This document shows, one piece after another, positions 1-5,239 of a stretch of DNA of 5,451 nucleotides. Under the pieces are notes generated by a model. That model saw only the letters and a program-made list of their open reading frames with translations, had not been told where the DNA came from and ran no database searches. The DNA lies in contig JAOZTL010000246.1 of the NCBI GenBank assembly GCA_029942205.1, forward strand, positions 1 to 5,451, in the 5' to 3' direction. Position 1 is the first letter of the stretch; each line of letters begins with the position of its first letter. A program made the translations under genes and the position numbers. The stretch is from Bacteroidales bacterium. GTDB taxonomy: Bacteria; Bacteroidota; Bacteroidia; Bacteroidales; JAOZTL01.

Positions 1-68
1 ATATTAGCACTCGCAAGCTACTGTTTATCAGTAAAATAATTATCAATTATTCATTTAACGAAGTGTTG
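1..68 (-). repeat. Dispersed AT-rich repeat, inverted copy of the core at 5321-5402
   Basis: Bases 1-53 match the reverse complement of 5350-5402 at 51 of 53 positions, and bases 54-68 match the reverse complement of 5321-5335 at 14 of 15. The distal copy carries 14 extra bases (5336-5349) between these blocks. The last part (TTTAACGAAGTGTTG) is also shared with the palindrome at 2268-2332. A small hairpin, TACTG-loop-CAGTA type, lies inside (about 20-34). The repeat ends about 22 bases before the ion channel start codon, so it may contribute to that gene's upstream region. Its left boundary may lie outside the window. Confidence 0.85.
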
Positions 69-90
69 AGACCTAACACATTTTTTTTGC

Positions 91-840
91 ATGGGAAAAC
101 AACTTTCTTTGTTTGAAAAGGTATTGTTTATACTTTCGATTTATGTCATTATTGAGCTGTACATTAGTTCGGTGGTTGATTATTCTGAAAATTTACAATT
201 CTGGCTCAACATGATTGATTCCGCTATTTGTTTTGTCTTTTTGTACGACTTTTTCAAAGGTCTGAAAGAAGCCGATGACAAATGGAGGTACGTTCGGCTG
301 AACTGGATCAACTTTATTTCATCCATTCCATTCGTTGGATTCTTACGCATTGGGCGATTTGCTCGTATTTTTCGGTTGTTACGAATTATACGAAGCGGAA
401 AAATCATTTATTCGCTCATCAATAAACAGAAACCAATGTCTACGTTCAAGAACTTGCTGTTGCTGAACGTGTTCTTTATCTTTATCATATCCATTAGCTT
501 TTATCATGCCGAACGAGGTATTAACCCCGCGATACAAACATTTAGCGACTCGTTTTTGTGGAGTCTAATCACGACGGTAACTTTTAGTTATTACAATAAA
601 ATCATTCCGCTAACGTCCGAAGGGCAAGTGCTGTCTGTTATTTTGGTGCTGATGCGAATGATTCTTTTTGGAACATTGATTGGGACGATTACCGATTTCT
701 TTTTGGACAAAGATGAGGCAGATAAAGAAAAAGTAACCCTCGAAAGTTTGGATGCCAACGATGATGAGGTCATGCAACGAATGGACAAGCTGGAGGAACA
801 ACTGAACCGTATCGAAAAAATGCTAAATGAGCGAAAATAA
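91..840 (+). CDS. Voltage-gated-type (six-segment) ion channel protein with a non-canonical selectivity filter
   Basis: Inner-membrane protein of 249 aa with the layout of bacterial Kv-like channels. Hydrophobic segments are visible at about 10-30 (S1), 42-56 (S2, with D53), 68-84 (S3), 118-138 (S5) and 178-205 (S6). The S4 voltage sensor is clear: arginines at 86, 89, 92, 95, 98 and 101, every third residue, with hydrophobic residues between. A pore helix (about 150-164, FLWSLITTVT) leads into the filter position, where canonical channels read TVGYGD. Here residues 165-170 are FSYYNK, followed by IIPLTSEGQ as expected. The K+ signature is therefore missing, so ion selectivity is unknown and the protein may not conduct K+. 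The C-terminus (about 212-249) is charged, with a coiled-coil heptad pattern (V227, M231, L234, L238, I241, L245), probably for tetramer assembly. The start at 91 keeps S1 whole; the next Met (41) would remove it. No clear ribosome-binding site or promoter was found upstream. Family is confident, function is not. Confidence 0.85.
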   Translation: MGKQLSLFEKVLFILSIYVIIELYISSVVDYSENLQFWLNMIDSAICFVFLYDFFKGLKEADDKWRYVRLNWINFISSIPFVGFLRIGRFARIFRLLRIIRSGKIIYSLINKQKPMSTFKNLLLLNVFFIFIISISFYHAERGINPAIQTFSDSFLWSLITTVTFSYYNKIIPLTSEGQVLSVILVLMRMILFGTLIGTITDFFLDKDEADKEKVTLESLDANDDEVMQRMDKLEEQLNRIEKMLNERK

Positions 841-842
841 AT

Positions 843-872
843 TTTGAGATACTAAACAGAAATGTATCTTTG
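843..872 (+). promoter_or_regulatory. Bacteroidetes-type promoter for pcm
   Basis: TTTG at 843-846 and TATCTTTG at 865-872 are separated by 18 nt. This is a full match to the Bacteroidetes housekeeping sigma consensus (TTTG about -33, TAnnTTTG about -7, spacer near 19). It begins just after the ion channel stop codon (838-840). Transcription would start near 877-880, downstream of the ATG at 862, so that ATG should not be translated from this promoter. pcm therefore has its own promoter even if it also receives read-through. Confidence 0.75.
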
Positions 873-888
873 TCCATCAACAAAAATA

Positions 889-1533
889 ATGGAAGATACA
901 TTCAAACATAAAGGTCTGCGCCGAATGCTTGCCAAAAAACTAAAAAGCAAAGGCATTCATAATCAGACAATATTAAATGCAATAGAAAAAATACCTCGCC
1001 ACTTGTTTATGGAAGCAGGCTTTGTCGAATTTGCATACAAAGACCAAGCTTTTCGGATAGGAGCGGGGCAAACCATTTCGCAGCCTTACACCGTTGCGTT
1101 TCAAACGGAGTTGTTGGACATCAGCCCTGGGGATAAGGTGCTGGAGATTGGTACAGGATCGGGCTACCAAACCGCCGTACTGCTCGAACTCAAAGCAAGC
1201 GTATACACCATCGAACGCCAGCGAGAATTGTATTTACGGGCACAGAAAAATTTGCAGCAATTGGGCTATTATCCTCATTTTTATTACGGGGATGGCTACA
1301 AAGGAAAAGAAAGCTATGCACCTTTCGACAAGATACTCATTACGGCTGCTGCTCCCTATATTTCCGACGAGCTAAAACAACAACTCAAAATAGGTGGTAC
1401 GCTCGTTGCTCCAATTGGGGCTGGCGACACGCAGGTTATGACTACATTGGTGAAGGTATCGGAGACCGAATTTGTACAAACCGATTTCGGAGACTTCTCT
1501 TTTGTACCCATGCTGAAAGGCATTAAACGATAA
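889..1533 (+). CDS. pcm: Protein-L-isoaspartate O-methyltransferase
   Basis: Cytoplasmic repair enzyme that transfers a methyl group from S-adenosylmethionine to L-isoaspartyl residues in aged proteins, allowing return to normal aspartyl linkage. With the start at 889 the protein is 214 aa, close to the family's usual length of about 210. Family landmarks in order are GAGQTISQP (58-66), the SAM-binding motif I LEIGTGSGY (85-93), VYTIER (105-110) with the acidic residue expected to contact the SAM ribose, GDG (134-136), the APFDKILITAAAP block (144-156), LKIGGTLVAPIG (166-177) and the C-terminal FVPM (205-208). The frame is open back to an ATG at 862, adding nine residues. I reject that start because it precedes the predicted transcription start and because MEDTFKHKGLRR fits the usual beginning of the family. 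The metallo-hydrolase follows after 51 nt with no evident terminator or promoter between, so the two may be co-transcribed. Confidence 0.95.
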   Translation: MEDTFKHKGLRRMLAKKLKSKGIHNQTILNAIEKIPRHLFMEAGFVEFAYKDQAFRIGAGQTISQPYTVAFQTELLDISPGDKVLEIGTGSGYQTAVLLELKASVYTIERQRELYLRAQKNLQQLGYYPHFYYGDGYKGKESYAPFDKILITAAAPYISDELKQQLKIGGTLVAPIGAGDTQVMTTLVKVSETEFVQTDFGDFSFVPMLKGIKR

Positions 1534-1584
1534 ATGGGTATTGGTTTGTTCCGAAATTAATAAAAGATCTAATAAAATAAGATT

Positions 1585-2226
1585 ATGATAACAATAAAAC
1601 GCTTTGTATTTAATGCATTTCAAGAAAATACCTTTGTACTGTACGACGACAGCAAGGAGTGCATCATTGTAGACCCTGGCTGCTACACCGATAACGAGAA
1701 AAAAGAACTAACAGCATTCATTGAGCAAAACGAGTTAAAGCCCGTAGCAGTGTATTTGACGCATGCGCACATCGATCATATTCTGGGGTGTAGGTATTTG
1801 TACGAAAGCTATCAGCTGGCACCACAGGGGCATACTGATGATACGTTCTTTATTACCGAAGCCGTGCCGTATGCCAAAAACTTTGGCTTCGAGATAGAAG
1901 AACCGCCTGCATTGAGCAAGCATATAGACGAAAAGCAGCGTATTCGCTTCGGAAACTCGGAGATGAAGATTCTCTACGTTCCTGGGCACTCCAACGGTAG
2001 CCTCGCTTTTGTGGCCGAGCAAGAAAAGTTTGTGATCGTGGGCGACGTGCTTTTTGCTGGTAGCATCGGACGCACCGATTTGCCCGATGGCGATTACGAT
2101 AAGCTTATTACCAGCATCTACACCCAATTGCTTACGCTTGACGATGATTTTACCGTCTACTCGGGGCATGGCGCACCCTCCAGTATCGGGACAGAACGAA
2201 TTTCAAACCCATTCATCAACGGATAG
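1585..2226 (+). CDS. Metallo-beta-lactamase-fold hydrolase, glyoxalase II-like (YcbL-type)
   Basis: Soluble 213-aa dinuclear metal hydrolase. The metal-binding set is complete: THAHIDH at 59-65 (H60, H62, D64, H65), PGHS (H135), GDVLF (D154) and SGHG (H195). GRTDLP (162-167) and the ending IGTERISNPF are typical of the short glyoxalase II-like subgroup, which lacks the long C-terminal glutathione-binding domain of classical hydroxyacylglutathione hydrolase. By family knowledge it hydrolyses thioesters. The real substrate is open, since many Bacteroidetes are thought not to make glutathione. The start at 1585 gives the common family opening (MITIKRFVFNAFQENTFVLY). The leader is A-rich with no Shine-Dalgarno. 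The gene is complete, and a repeat arm begins three bases after the stop codon. Gene family is confident, substrate unknown. Confidence 0.92.
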   Translation: MITIKRFVFNAFQENTFVLYDDSKECIIVDPGCYTDNEKKELTAFIEQNELKPVAVYLTHAHIDHILGCRYLYESYQLAPQGHTDDTFFITEAVPYAKNFGFEIEEPPALSKHIDEKQRIRFGNSEMKILYVPGHSNGSLAFVAEQEKFVIVGDVLFAGSIGRTDLPDGDYDKLITSIYTQLLTLDDDFTVYSGHGAPSSIGTERISNPFING

Positions 2227-2228
2227 AG

Positions 2229-2267
2229 AGGTTTTCGACCTTTTTGATGTTGCTTACGCAATTCTAT
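2229..2267 (+). repeat. Left inverted-repeat arm (AAGGTC/TTCGA family)
   Basis: This 39-bp arm matches the reverse complement of 2645-2683 with four mismatches. A more diverged direct copy with indels lies at 5251-5286. Shared words include TTTGATGTTGCTT and GCAATTCTAT. It begins three bases after the hydrolase stop codon and runs in the gene's direction, so it would form the first part of its 3' untranslated region. Confidence 0.8.
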
Positions 2268-2332
2268 CAACACTTCGTTAAATTTATAATTGACAATTAT
2301 TCATTGTTAATTATAAATTTAATGAAGTATTG
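2268..2332. repeat. 65-nt near-perfect palindrome (29-bp stem, 7-nt loop)
   Basis: The left arm 2268-2296 and right arm 2304-2332 surround the loop TTATTCA. Of 29 arm positions 26 form Watson-Crick pairs. In + strand RNA two of the remaining three would be G-U wobbles and one a C-A mismatch. The outer ends are CAACACTTCG and TGAAGTATTG. The left arm recurs at 5321-5349 and part of it, inverted, at 54-68. A run of six T (2340-2345) follows, separated by TAAGGTC, so a role in transcription ending or 3' protection is possible. The gap before the T-run makes it a poor classical intrinsic terminator. Confidence 0.85.
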
Positions 2333-2342
2333 TAAGGTCTTT

Positions 2343-2412
2343 TTTGATCGTTCGTAGAACATCGAATCGTCTAGTGTTAAACTAAAAACAGACGATCAAA
2401 TCCCCCGATCGT
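2343..2412. other. Cluster of competing GATCGT/ACGATC inverted repeats
   Basis: Three mutually exclusive pairings share one segment. TTTGATCGT (2343-2351) can pair with ACGATCAAA (2392-2400), 9 bp. ATCGTCT (2366-2372) can pair with AGACGAT (2390-2396), 7 bp. ACGATC (2392-2397) can pair with GATCGT (2407-2412), 6 bp. The same word recurs at 2543-2548 and 2561-2566. The complementarity is exact; whether it is a switching RNA, a protein-binding array or a repeat by-product cannot be told from sequence alone. Confidence 0.5.
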
Positions 2413-2433
2413 TGAAGTATGCAAAATGCTGCG

Positions 2434-2460
2434 ATAAGTGAAGTTTTTAATTTCACTTAT
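2434..2460. other. Stem-loop, possible transcription terminator
   Basis: ATAAGTGAA (2434-2442) is perfectly complementary to TTCACTTAT (2452-2460). The stem can be extended inward by one G-U and two A-T pairs to a three-T loop. It is AT-rich, and a T-run (2474-2480) follows only after 13 bases. It lies more than 200 nt past the hydrolase stop codon. It could end transcription or be an internal part of the repeat element; I cannot choose. Confidence 0.5.
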
Positions 2461-2505
2461 TTATTATTGATAATTTTTTTACTATATTAGCGTAATCAAA
2501 AGAAT

Positions 2506-2572
2506 ACTACGCATAGTAGTCTGGAGACTCCTGTGATGATGACGATCGTAGTTGCAAACTACGATCAGCGTC
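2506..2572. repeat. REP-like double-hairpin module
   Basis: Two compact palindromes sit 14 nt apart. The first is AGTCTGGAGACT at 2518-2529, overlapped by an alternative hairpin ACTAC/GTAGT at 2506-2520. The second is a perfect 10-bp stem, GATCGTAGTT (2544-2553) with AACTACGATC (2557-2566) around the 3-nt loop GCA, with an outer GAC/GTC pairing across a three-base bulge. Paired palindromes with TTGCAAA at the centre of one of them resemble REP/BIME-type repeats that I recall from Bacteroidetes genomes, where IS200-like REP-associated tyrosine transposases (RAYTs) are the suspected movers. The hairpins are seen; the RAYT link is recollection plus inference. Confidence 0.55.
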
Positions 2573-2644
2573 TAAGGGGATTGAACATACTTTGCTCATC
2601 AGAAAGAAATTGAAAACCATAACAACACTGAATCGTAGAGATTT

Positions 2645-2683
2645 ATAGAATTGCGGAAGCAACATCAAACAAGTCGAAGACCT
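2645..2683 (-). repeat. Right inverted-repeat arm
   Basis: Reverse-complement partner of 2229-2267, with 35 of 39 identities. It reads TTCGACTTGTTTGATG and GCAATTCTAT on the minus strand. A shorter diverged copy in the same orientation is at 5428-5445. It ends about 27 bases before the candidate promoter of the next gene, leaving that promoter outside the element. Confidence 0.8.
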
Positions 2684-2709
2684 TATTGAAAATTAAATAT
2701 AAAAAACCT

Positions 2710-2739
2710 TATGCCTTTCAAAAAAAAGTTCTATCTTTA
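2710..2739 (+). promoter_or_regulatory. Candidate promoter of the DUF151/UVR gene
   Basis: TATCTTTA at 2732-2739 matches the Bacteroidetes -7 element TAnnTTTG at all but the last base. TATG at 2710-2713, 18 nt upstream, is a one-mismatch -33 element. Transcription from here would give a leader of roughly 40 nt, A-rich and lacking a Shine-Dalgarno. Confidence 0.4.
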
Positions 2740-2785
2740 AGCTTGAAATAAAAATTTAAAAATAGACGTATTTGCATCACGTATA

Positions 2786-3382
2786 ATGAGTAAAAAGATA
2801 CAACTAAACATACTCGGTTTGTCTTATAGCCAAACCGAAGCAGGGGCTTATGCCCTTATTTTATCCGAAGAAAACGGTCATCGTCGCATCCCGATTATCA
2901 TAGGCGATGTCGAAGCTCAAGCAATTGCCATTCAGCTCGAAAACATGATTCCTACACGCCCATTGTCCTATGATCTGTTGTTAAATCTTGCCAACTCGTT
3001 CTATATTTCGTTGGTGGAGGTATATATTCACAAACTGGAGGAGGGTATTTTTTATTCCGAATTGGTGTTTGACAATGGCATAGACACGGTGCATATCGAT
3101 TCTCGCACCTCGGATGCAATTGCACTCGCTTTGCGCTTTCATAGCCCGATCTACACCAACGAGGAAGTACTGAAAAATGGAGGTATCACATTCGACAACG
3201 ACGATACAGACAAAGATCCAAAAGAAACCGACGAAAGTAGTACTCCTTCCGAGTCTGATGAGATCTCTTTAAGCGAAATGACCGTGCAGGAATTAGAAGA
3301 TAACCTACAAGAAGCCATCACTAACGAGCAATACGAAAAGGCCTCGGAGATAAGGGATGAATTAAAAAACAGACCAAAATAA
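2786..3382 (+). CDS. DUF151 'bifunctional nuclease' domain protein with C-terminal UVR motif
   Basis: Soluble 198-aa protein. The N-terminal DUF151/BFN domain spans about residues 4-135. Its hallmarks are GLSYSQTEAGAYALIL (11-26), RRIPIIIGDVEAQAIAIQLE (33-52), RPLSYDLL (58-65) and DSRTSDAIALALR (105-117). An acidic, low-complexity linker follows (about 137-160, rich in D, E, S and T). The C-terminal UVR motif (about 164-196) carries the typical LEDNLQEAITNEQYEKASEIRDEL pattern that mediates protein contacts in UvrB, UvrC and Clp-adaptor proteins (key residues L170, L174, A177, Y183, A186, I189, R190). Members of the domain family have been reported with RNase/DNase activity in plants, but the bacterial role is not well established. 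The start gives the usual opening of Bacteroidetes homologues. The transporter gene follows after 72 nt. Domain calls are confident, biochemical function is not. Confidence 0.9.
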   Translation: MSKKIQLNILGLSYSQTEAGAYALILSEENGHRRIPIIIGDVEAQAIAIQLENMIPTRPLSYDLLLNLANSFYISLVEVYIHKLEEGIFYSELVFDNGIDTVHIDSRTSDAIALALRFHSPIYTNEEVLKNGGITFDNDDTDKDPKETDESSTPSESDEISLSEMTVQELEDNLQEAITNEQYEKASEIRDELKNRPK

Positions 3383-3386
3383 ATTT

Positions 3387-3414
3387 TTTCATTCCTTAAA
3401 TTATACATAATTTG
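3387..3414 (+). promoter_or_regulatory. Weak candidate promoter of the nucleoside transporter gene
   Basis: ATAATTTG at 3407-3414 resembles the -7 element (TTTG kept, TA replaced by AT), with TTTC at 3387-3390 as a -33 candidate 16 nt upstream. Both boxes are imperfect and the spacer is short. No strong terminator follows the preceding gene, so read-through from it is equally plausible. Confidence 0.3.
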
Positions 3415-3454
3415 CCGACCTATAAAGAAAAATAACCACTTACCCTACATAACT

Positions 3455-5239
3455 ATGACAAAGAAGACATTTGCCTTATTGGCATTACTGTTCAGTATTG
3501 GCGTTCAATTCTCTATTGCTCAGATTGATACTCTTACCCAACTCAGCAAGGAATGGGTTCTGAACAGCAAAACCGAAAGCTTTACACTAACACTTTCTGC
3601 CGATCAAACTTATCATTTGCAAACTGCCGATCAACACAAAAAAGGAAATTGGCAACTTTCGAATAAGCAATTGATCCTCAACGAGCACCTAAACCCAGCC
3701 TTAATTATTGTAGACTCGATAGTGTATCAAGTGAAAGATGGAATGCCTGTTTTATCATACTTTCATGCAGGCAAAGAAATTGCCACCAACAAAGGCAATA
3801 AATTTGAACCGAAAGCAAAACAAACGATCTACACCATCGACTCCATTAGTGCATCATCGCTAGGATTAAGCTCGTCCGAAAACCGCTACGTACTAAGTAC
3901 TACCGCAGTTGCTGCTACTAACGAAAAAGCAAATGCCGAACTTAGCTTCAGCCTCAACTCGATACTACGAGGATTGTTGGGTATGTTGGTGCTCGTTGCC
4001 ATCGCCTACTTGTTTAGTACTAACCGTAAAGCGGTATCGTGGCGTGTTGTAGGTATCGGATTGGGTATCCAATTAGTACTTGCTTTTGGGATATTAAAAG
4101 TACCAGTAGTTGCTAATTTTTTTGAATATGTTGGTCGTATTTTTATTGTTGTACTTGATTTCACGCGTGAAGGTAGCGTCTTCTTATTTGGCTCATTGCT
4201 TGACATCAGCTCGTATGGCTTCATCTTTGCCTTCCAGGTGTTGCCTACCATCATCTTCTTTTCGGCACTCACCAGCGTATTGTTCTATTTTGGGATTATC
4301 CAAAAAATCGTCTATGGGCTTGCATGGTTTATGACCAAAGCACTGAAACTGTCTGGTGCAGAGAGTTTATCGGTTGCAGGTAATGTTTTTCTTGGTCAAA
4401 CCGAATCGCCGCTATTAATCAAAGCTTATTTGGAGAAAATGAACCGTTCGGAAATCATGCTCGTCATGACTGGCGGCATGGCAACCCTTGCTGGTGGCGT
4501 ACTTGCATCGTACATCGCATTTTTGGGCGGCGACGATCCTGTCCAACGTTTATACTTTGCCAAGCACCTGCTGGCGGCATCCATCATGGCGGCCCCTGGT
4601 GCAGTGGTGCTCGCAAAAATAATAATGCCACAAACCGAAGAAATTGATACCAACATTGAAGTATCGAAAGAAAAAATAGGCACAAACGTACTGGATGCCA
4701 TCTCCAACGGAACTACCGAAGGACTAAAGCTTGCCGTAAACGTAGCCGCTATGTTGTTGTCTTTTATCGCTTTTATCGCAATGGCAAATTTTATACTCAT
4801 CAAGATAGGCGATTGGACACATCTCAATCCCATCATTCAAGACTTCACCGAAGGGCAATACAAAGGATTAGATCTGAAATTAATACTCGGATATATTTTT
4901 GCGCCTATCGTATGGCTAATGGGTGTTCCGTTTGAAGATATTACGCTAGTGGGGCGCTTGATTGGCGAAAAAGTAATCATGACCGAGTTTGTGGCCTATA
5001 TCAGTTTGGCTGAAATGAAAGAAACAGCTAGCTTCTTTTCCGAAAAATCCATTATTATGTCTACCTATGCGCTTGCTGGGTTTGCCAATTTTGCATCCAT
5101 CGGTATTCAAATAGGCGGCATCGGCGCATTAGCTCCAAGCAAACGCCAATGGCTCTCGGAATTTGGATTGCGTGCCTTACTTGCTGGTAGCCTTGCCTCA
5201 TTAATGTCGGCTACTATAGTAGGCATGTTCTTAGTATAA
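3455..5239 (+). CDS. nupC: NupC-type concentrative nucleoside transporter with periplasmic lipocalin-like domain
   Basis: Inner-membrane cation-coupled nucleoside symporter, 594 aa against about 400 for E. coli NupC. The excess is N-terminal. A signal peptide (1-22, hydrophobic core ALLALLFSIG, likely cut after IAQ) precedes a soluble segment, about 24-165, with a lipocalin-like pattern (W34, TLTLSADQTYHL, GNWQL at 64-68). The CNT core starts near 168. Family signatures are VLPTIIFFSAL (262-272), GNVFLGQTESPLLI (309-322), MTGGMATLAGGVLASY (338-353), NGTTEGLKLAVNVAAM (418-433), GEKVIMTEFVAY (504-515) and GFANFASIGIQIGG (542-555). By eye, residues equivalent to the nucleoside-binding Q-T-E, E, and F/N/S positions of Vibrio CNT are kept (Q315, T316, E317, E511, F543, N545, S548). 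The periplasmic N-terminus fits the CNT core topology as I know it. The gene is complete; repeats begin within about ten bases of its stop. Substrate specificity within nucleosides is not determinable. Confidence 0.93.
   Translation: MTKKTFALLALLFSIGVQFSIAQIDTLTQLSKEWVLNSKTESFTLTLSADQTYHLQTADQHKKGNWQLSNKQLILNEHLNPALIIVDSIVYQVKDGMPVLSYFHAGKEIATNKGNKFEPKAKQTIYTIDSISASSLGLSSSENRYVLSTTAVAATNEKANAELSFSLNSILRGLLGMLVLVAIAYLFSTNRKAVSWRVVGIGLGIQLVLAFGILKVPVVANFFEYVGRIFIVVLDFTREGSVFLFGSLLDISSYGFIFAFQVLPTIIFFSALTSVLFYFGIIQKIVYGLAWFMTKALKLSGAESLSVAGNVFLGQTESPLLIKAYLEKMNRSEIMLVMTGGMATLAGGVLASYIAFLGGDDPVQRLYFAKHLLAASIMAAPGAVVLAKIIMPQTEEIDTNIEVSKEKIGTNVLDAISNGTTEGLKLAVNVAAMLLSFIAFIAMANFILIKIGDWTHLNPIIQDFTEGQYKGLDLKLILGYIFAPIVWLMGVPFEDITLVGRLIGEKVIMTEFVAYISLAEMKETASFFSEKSIIMSTYALAGFANFASIGIQIGGIGALAPSKRQWLSEFGLRALLAGSLASLMSATIVGMFLV

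Larger units (their letters stand above)
2229..2683. mobile_element. Putative non-autonomous repeat element (MITE/REP-like composite) filling the gap between genes
   Basis: The 559-nt gene-free interval 2227-2785 is mostly taken up by a block bounded by 39-bp inverted repeats (2229-2267 and 2645-2683, 35 of 39 identical). Nested inside are further short inverted matches: AATCCCC at 2399-2405 with GGGGATT at 2576-2582, and AAGTATG at 2415-2421 with CATACTT at 2586-2592. The block also holds a 65-nt palindrome, a 27-nt stem-loop and a REP-like double hairpin. No open reading frame of meaningful length and no transposase motif is present. No target-site duplication is evident at the ends. The region at 5240-5445 repeats the plan in shorter form. 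Mobility is inference; the inverted-repeat structure is directly visible. Confidence 0.45.

Noticed and set aside
66..89. TTG and a T-run ending in TTTG just before the ion channel start
   Set aside because: There is no TA at the -7 position, the spacing is about 13 nt, and transcription would begin inside the gene.
862..888. Longer start for pcm adding nine residues (MYLCPSTKI)
   Set aside because: It lies within a consensus promoter and upstream of the expected transcription start, and the added residues do not fit the family's N-terminus.
1735..2169. Minus-strand open frame of 144 codons
   Set aside because: It lies wholly inside the hydrolase gene, whose motifs are unmistakable, and its translation shows no recognisable domain.
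2054..2281. Plus-strand frame overlapping the end of the hydrolase and running into the repeat
   Set aside because: Most of it is an out-of-frame reading of the hydrolase gene; the rest is repeat arm.
2268..2345. Classical intrinsic terminator made of the palindrome plus T-run
   Set aside because: The stem is unusually long and AT-rich, and seven bases separate it from the T-run. I describe it as a palindrome and leave termination as a possibility.
2467..2490. Promoter-like TATATTAG (2483-2490) with TTG at 2467-2469 inside the element
   Set aside because: The spacer is only 13 nt and the -7 box has a mismatch, too weak to call, though a promoter for a small RNA here is not excluded.
2227..2785. 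CRISPR array, tRNA or known structured RNA (tmRNA, RNase P, SRP) in the gene-free interval
   Set aside because: There are no regularly spaced direct repeats, no cloverleaf, and none of the conserved sequence landmarks of these RNAs.
4426..4836. Minus-strand open frame of 136 codons
   Set aside because: It lies inside the transporter core antisense to conserved CNT motifs, a shadow of codon bias.
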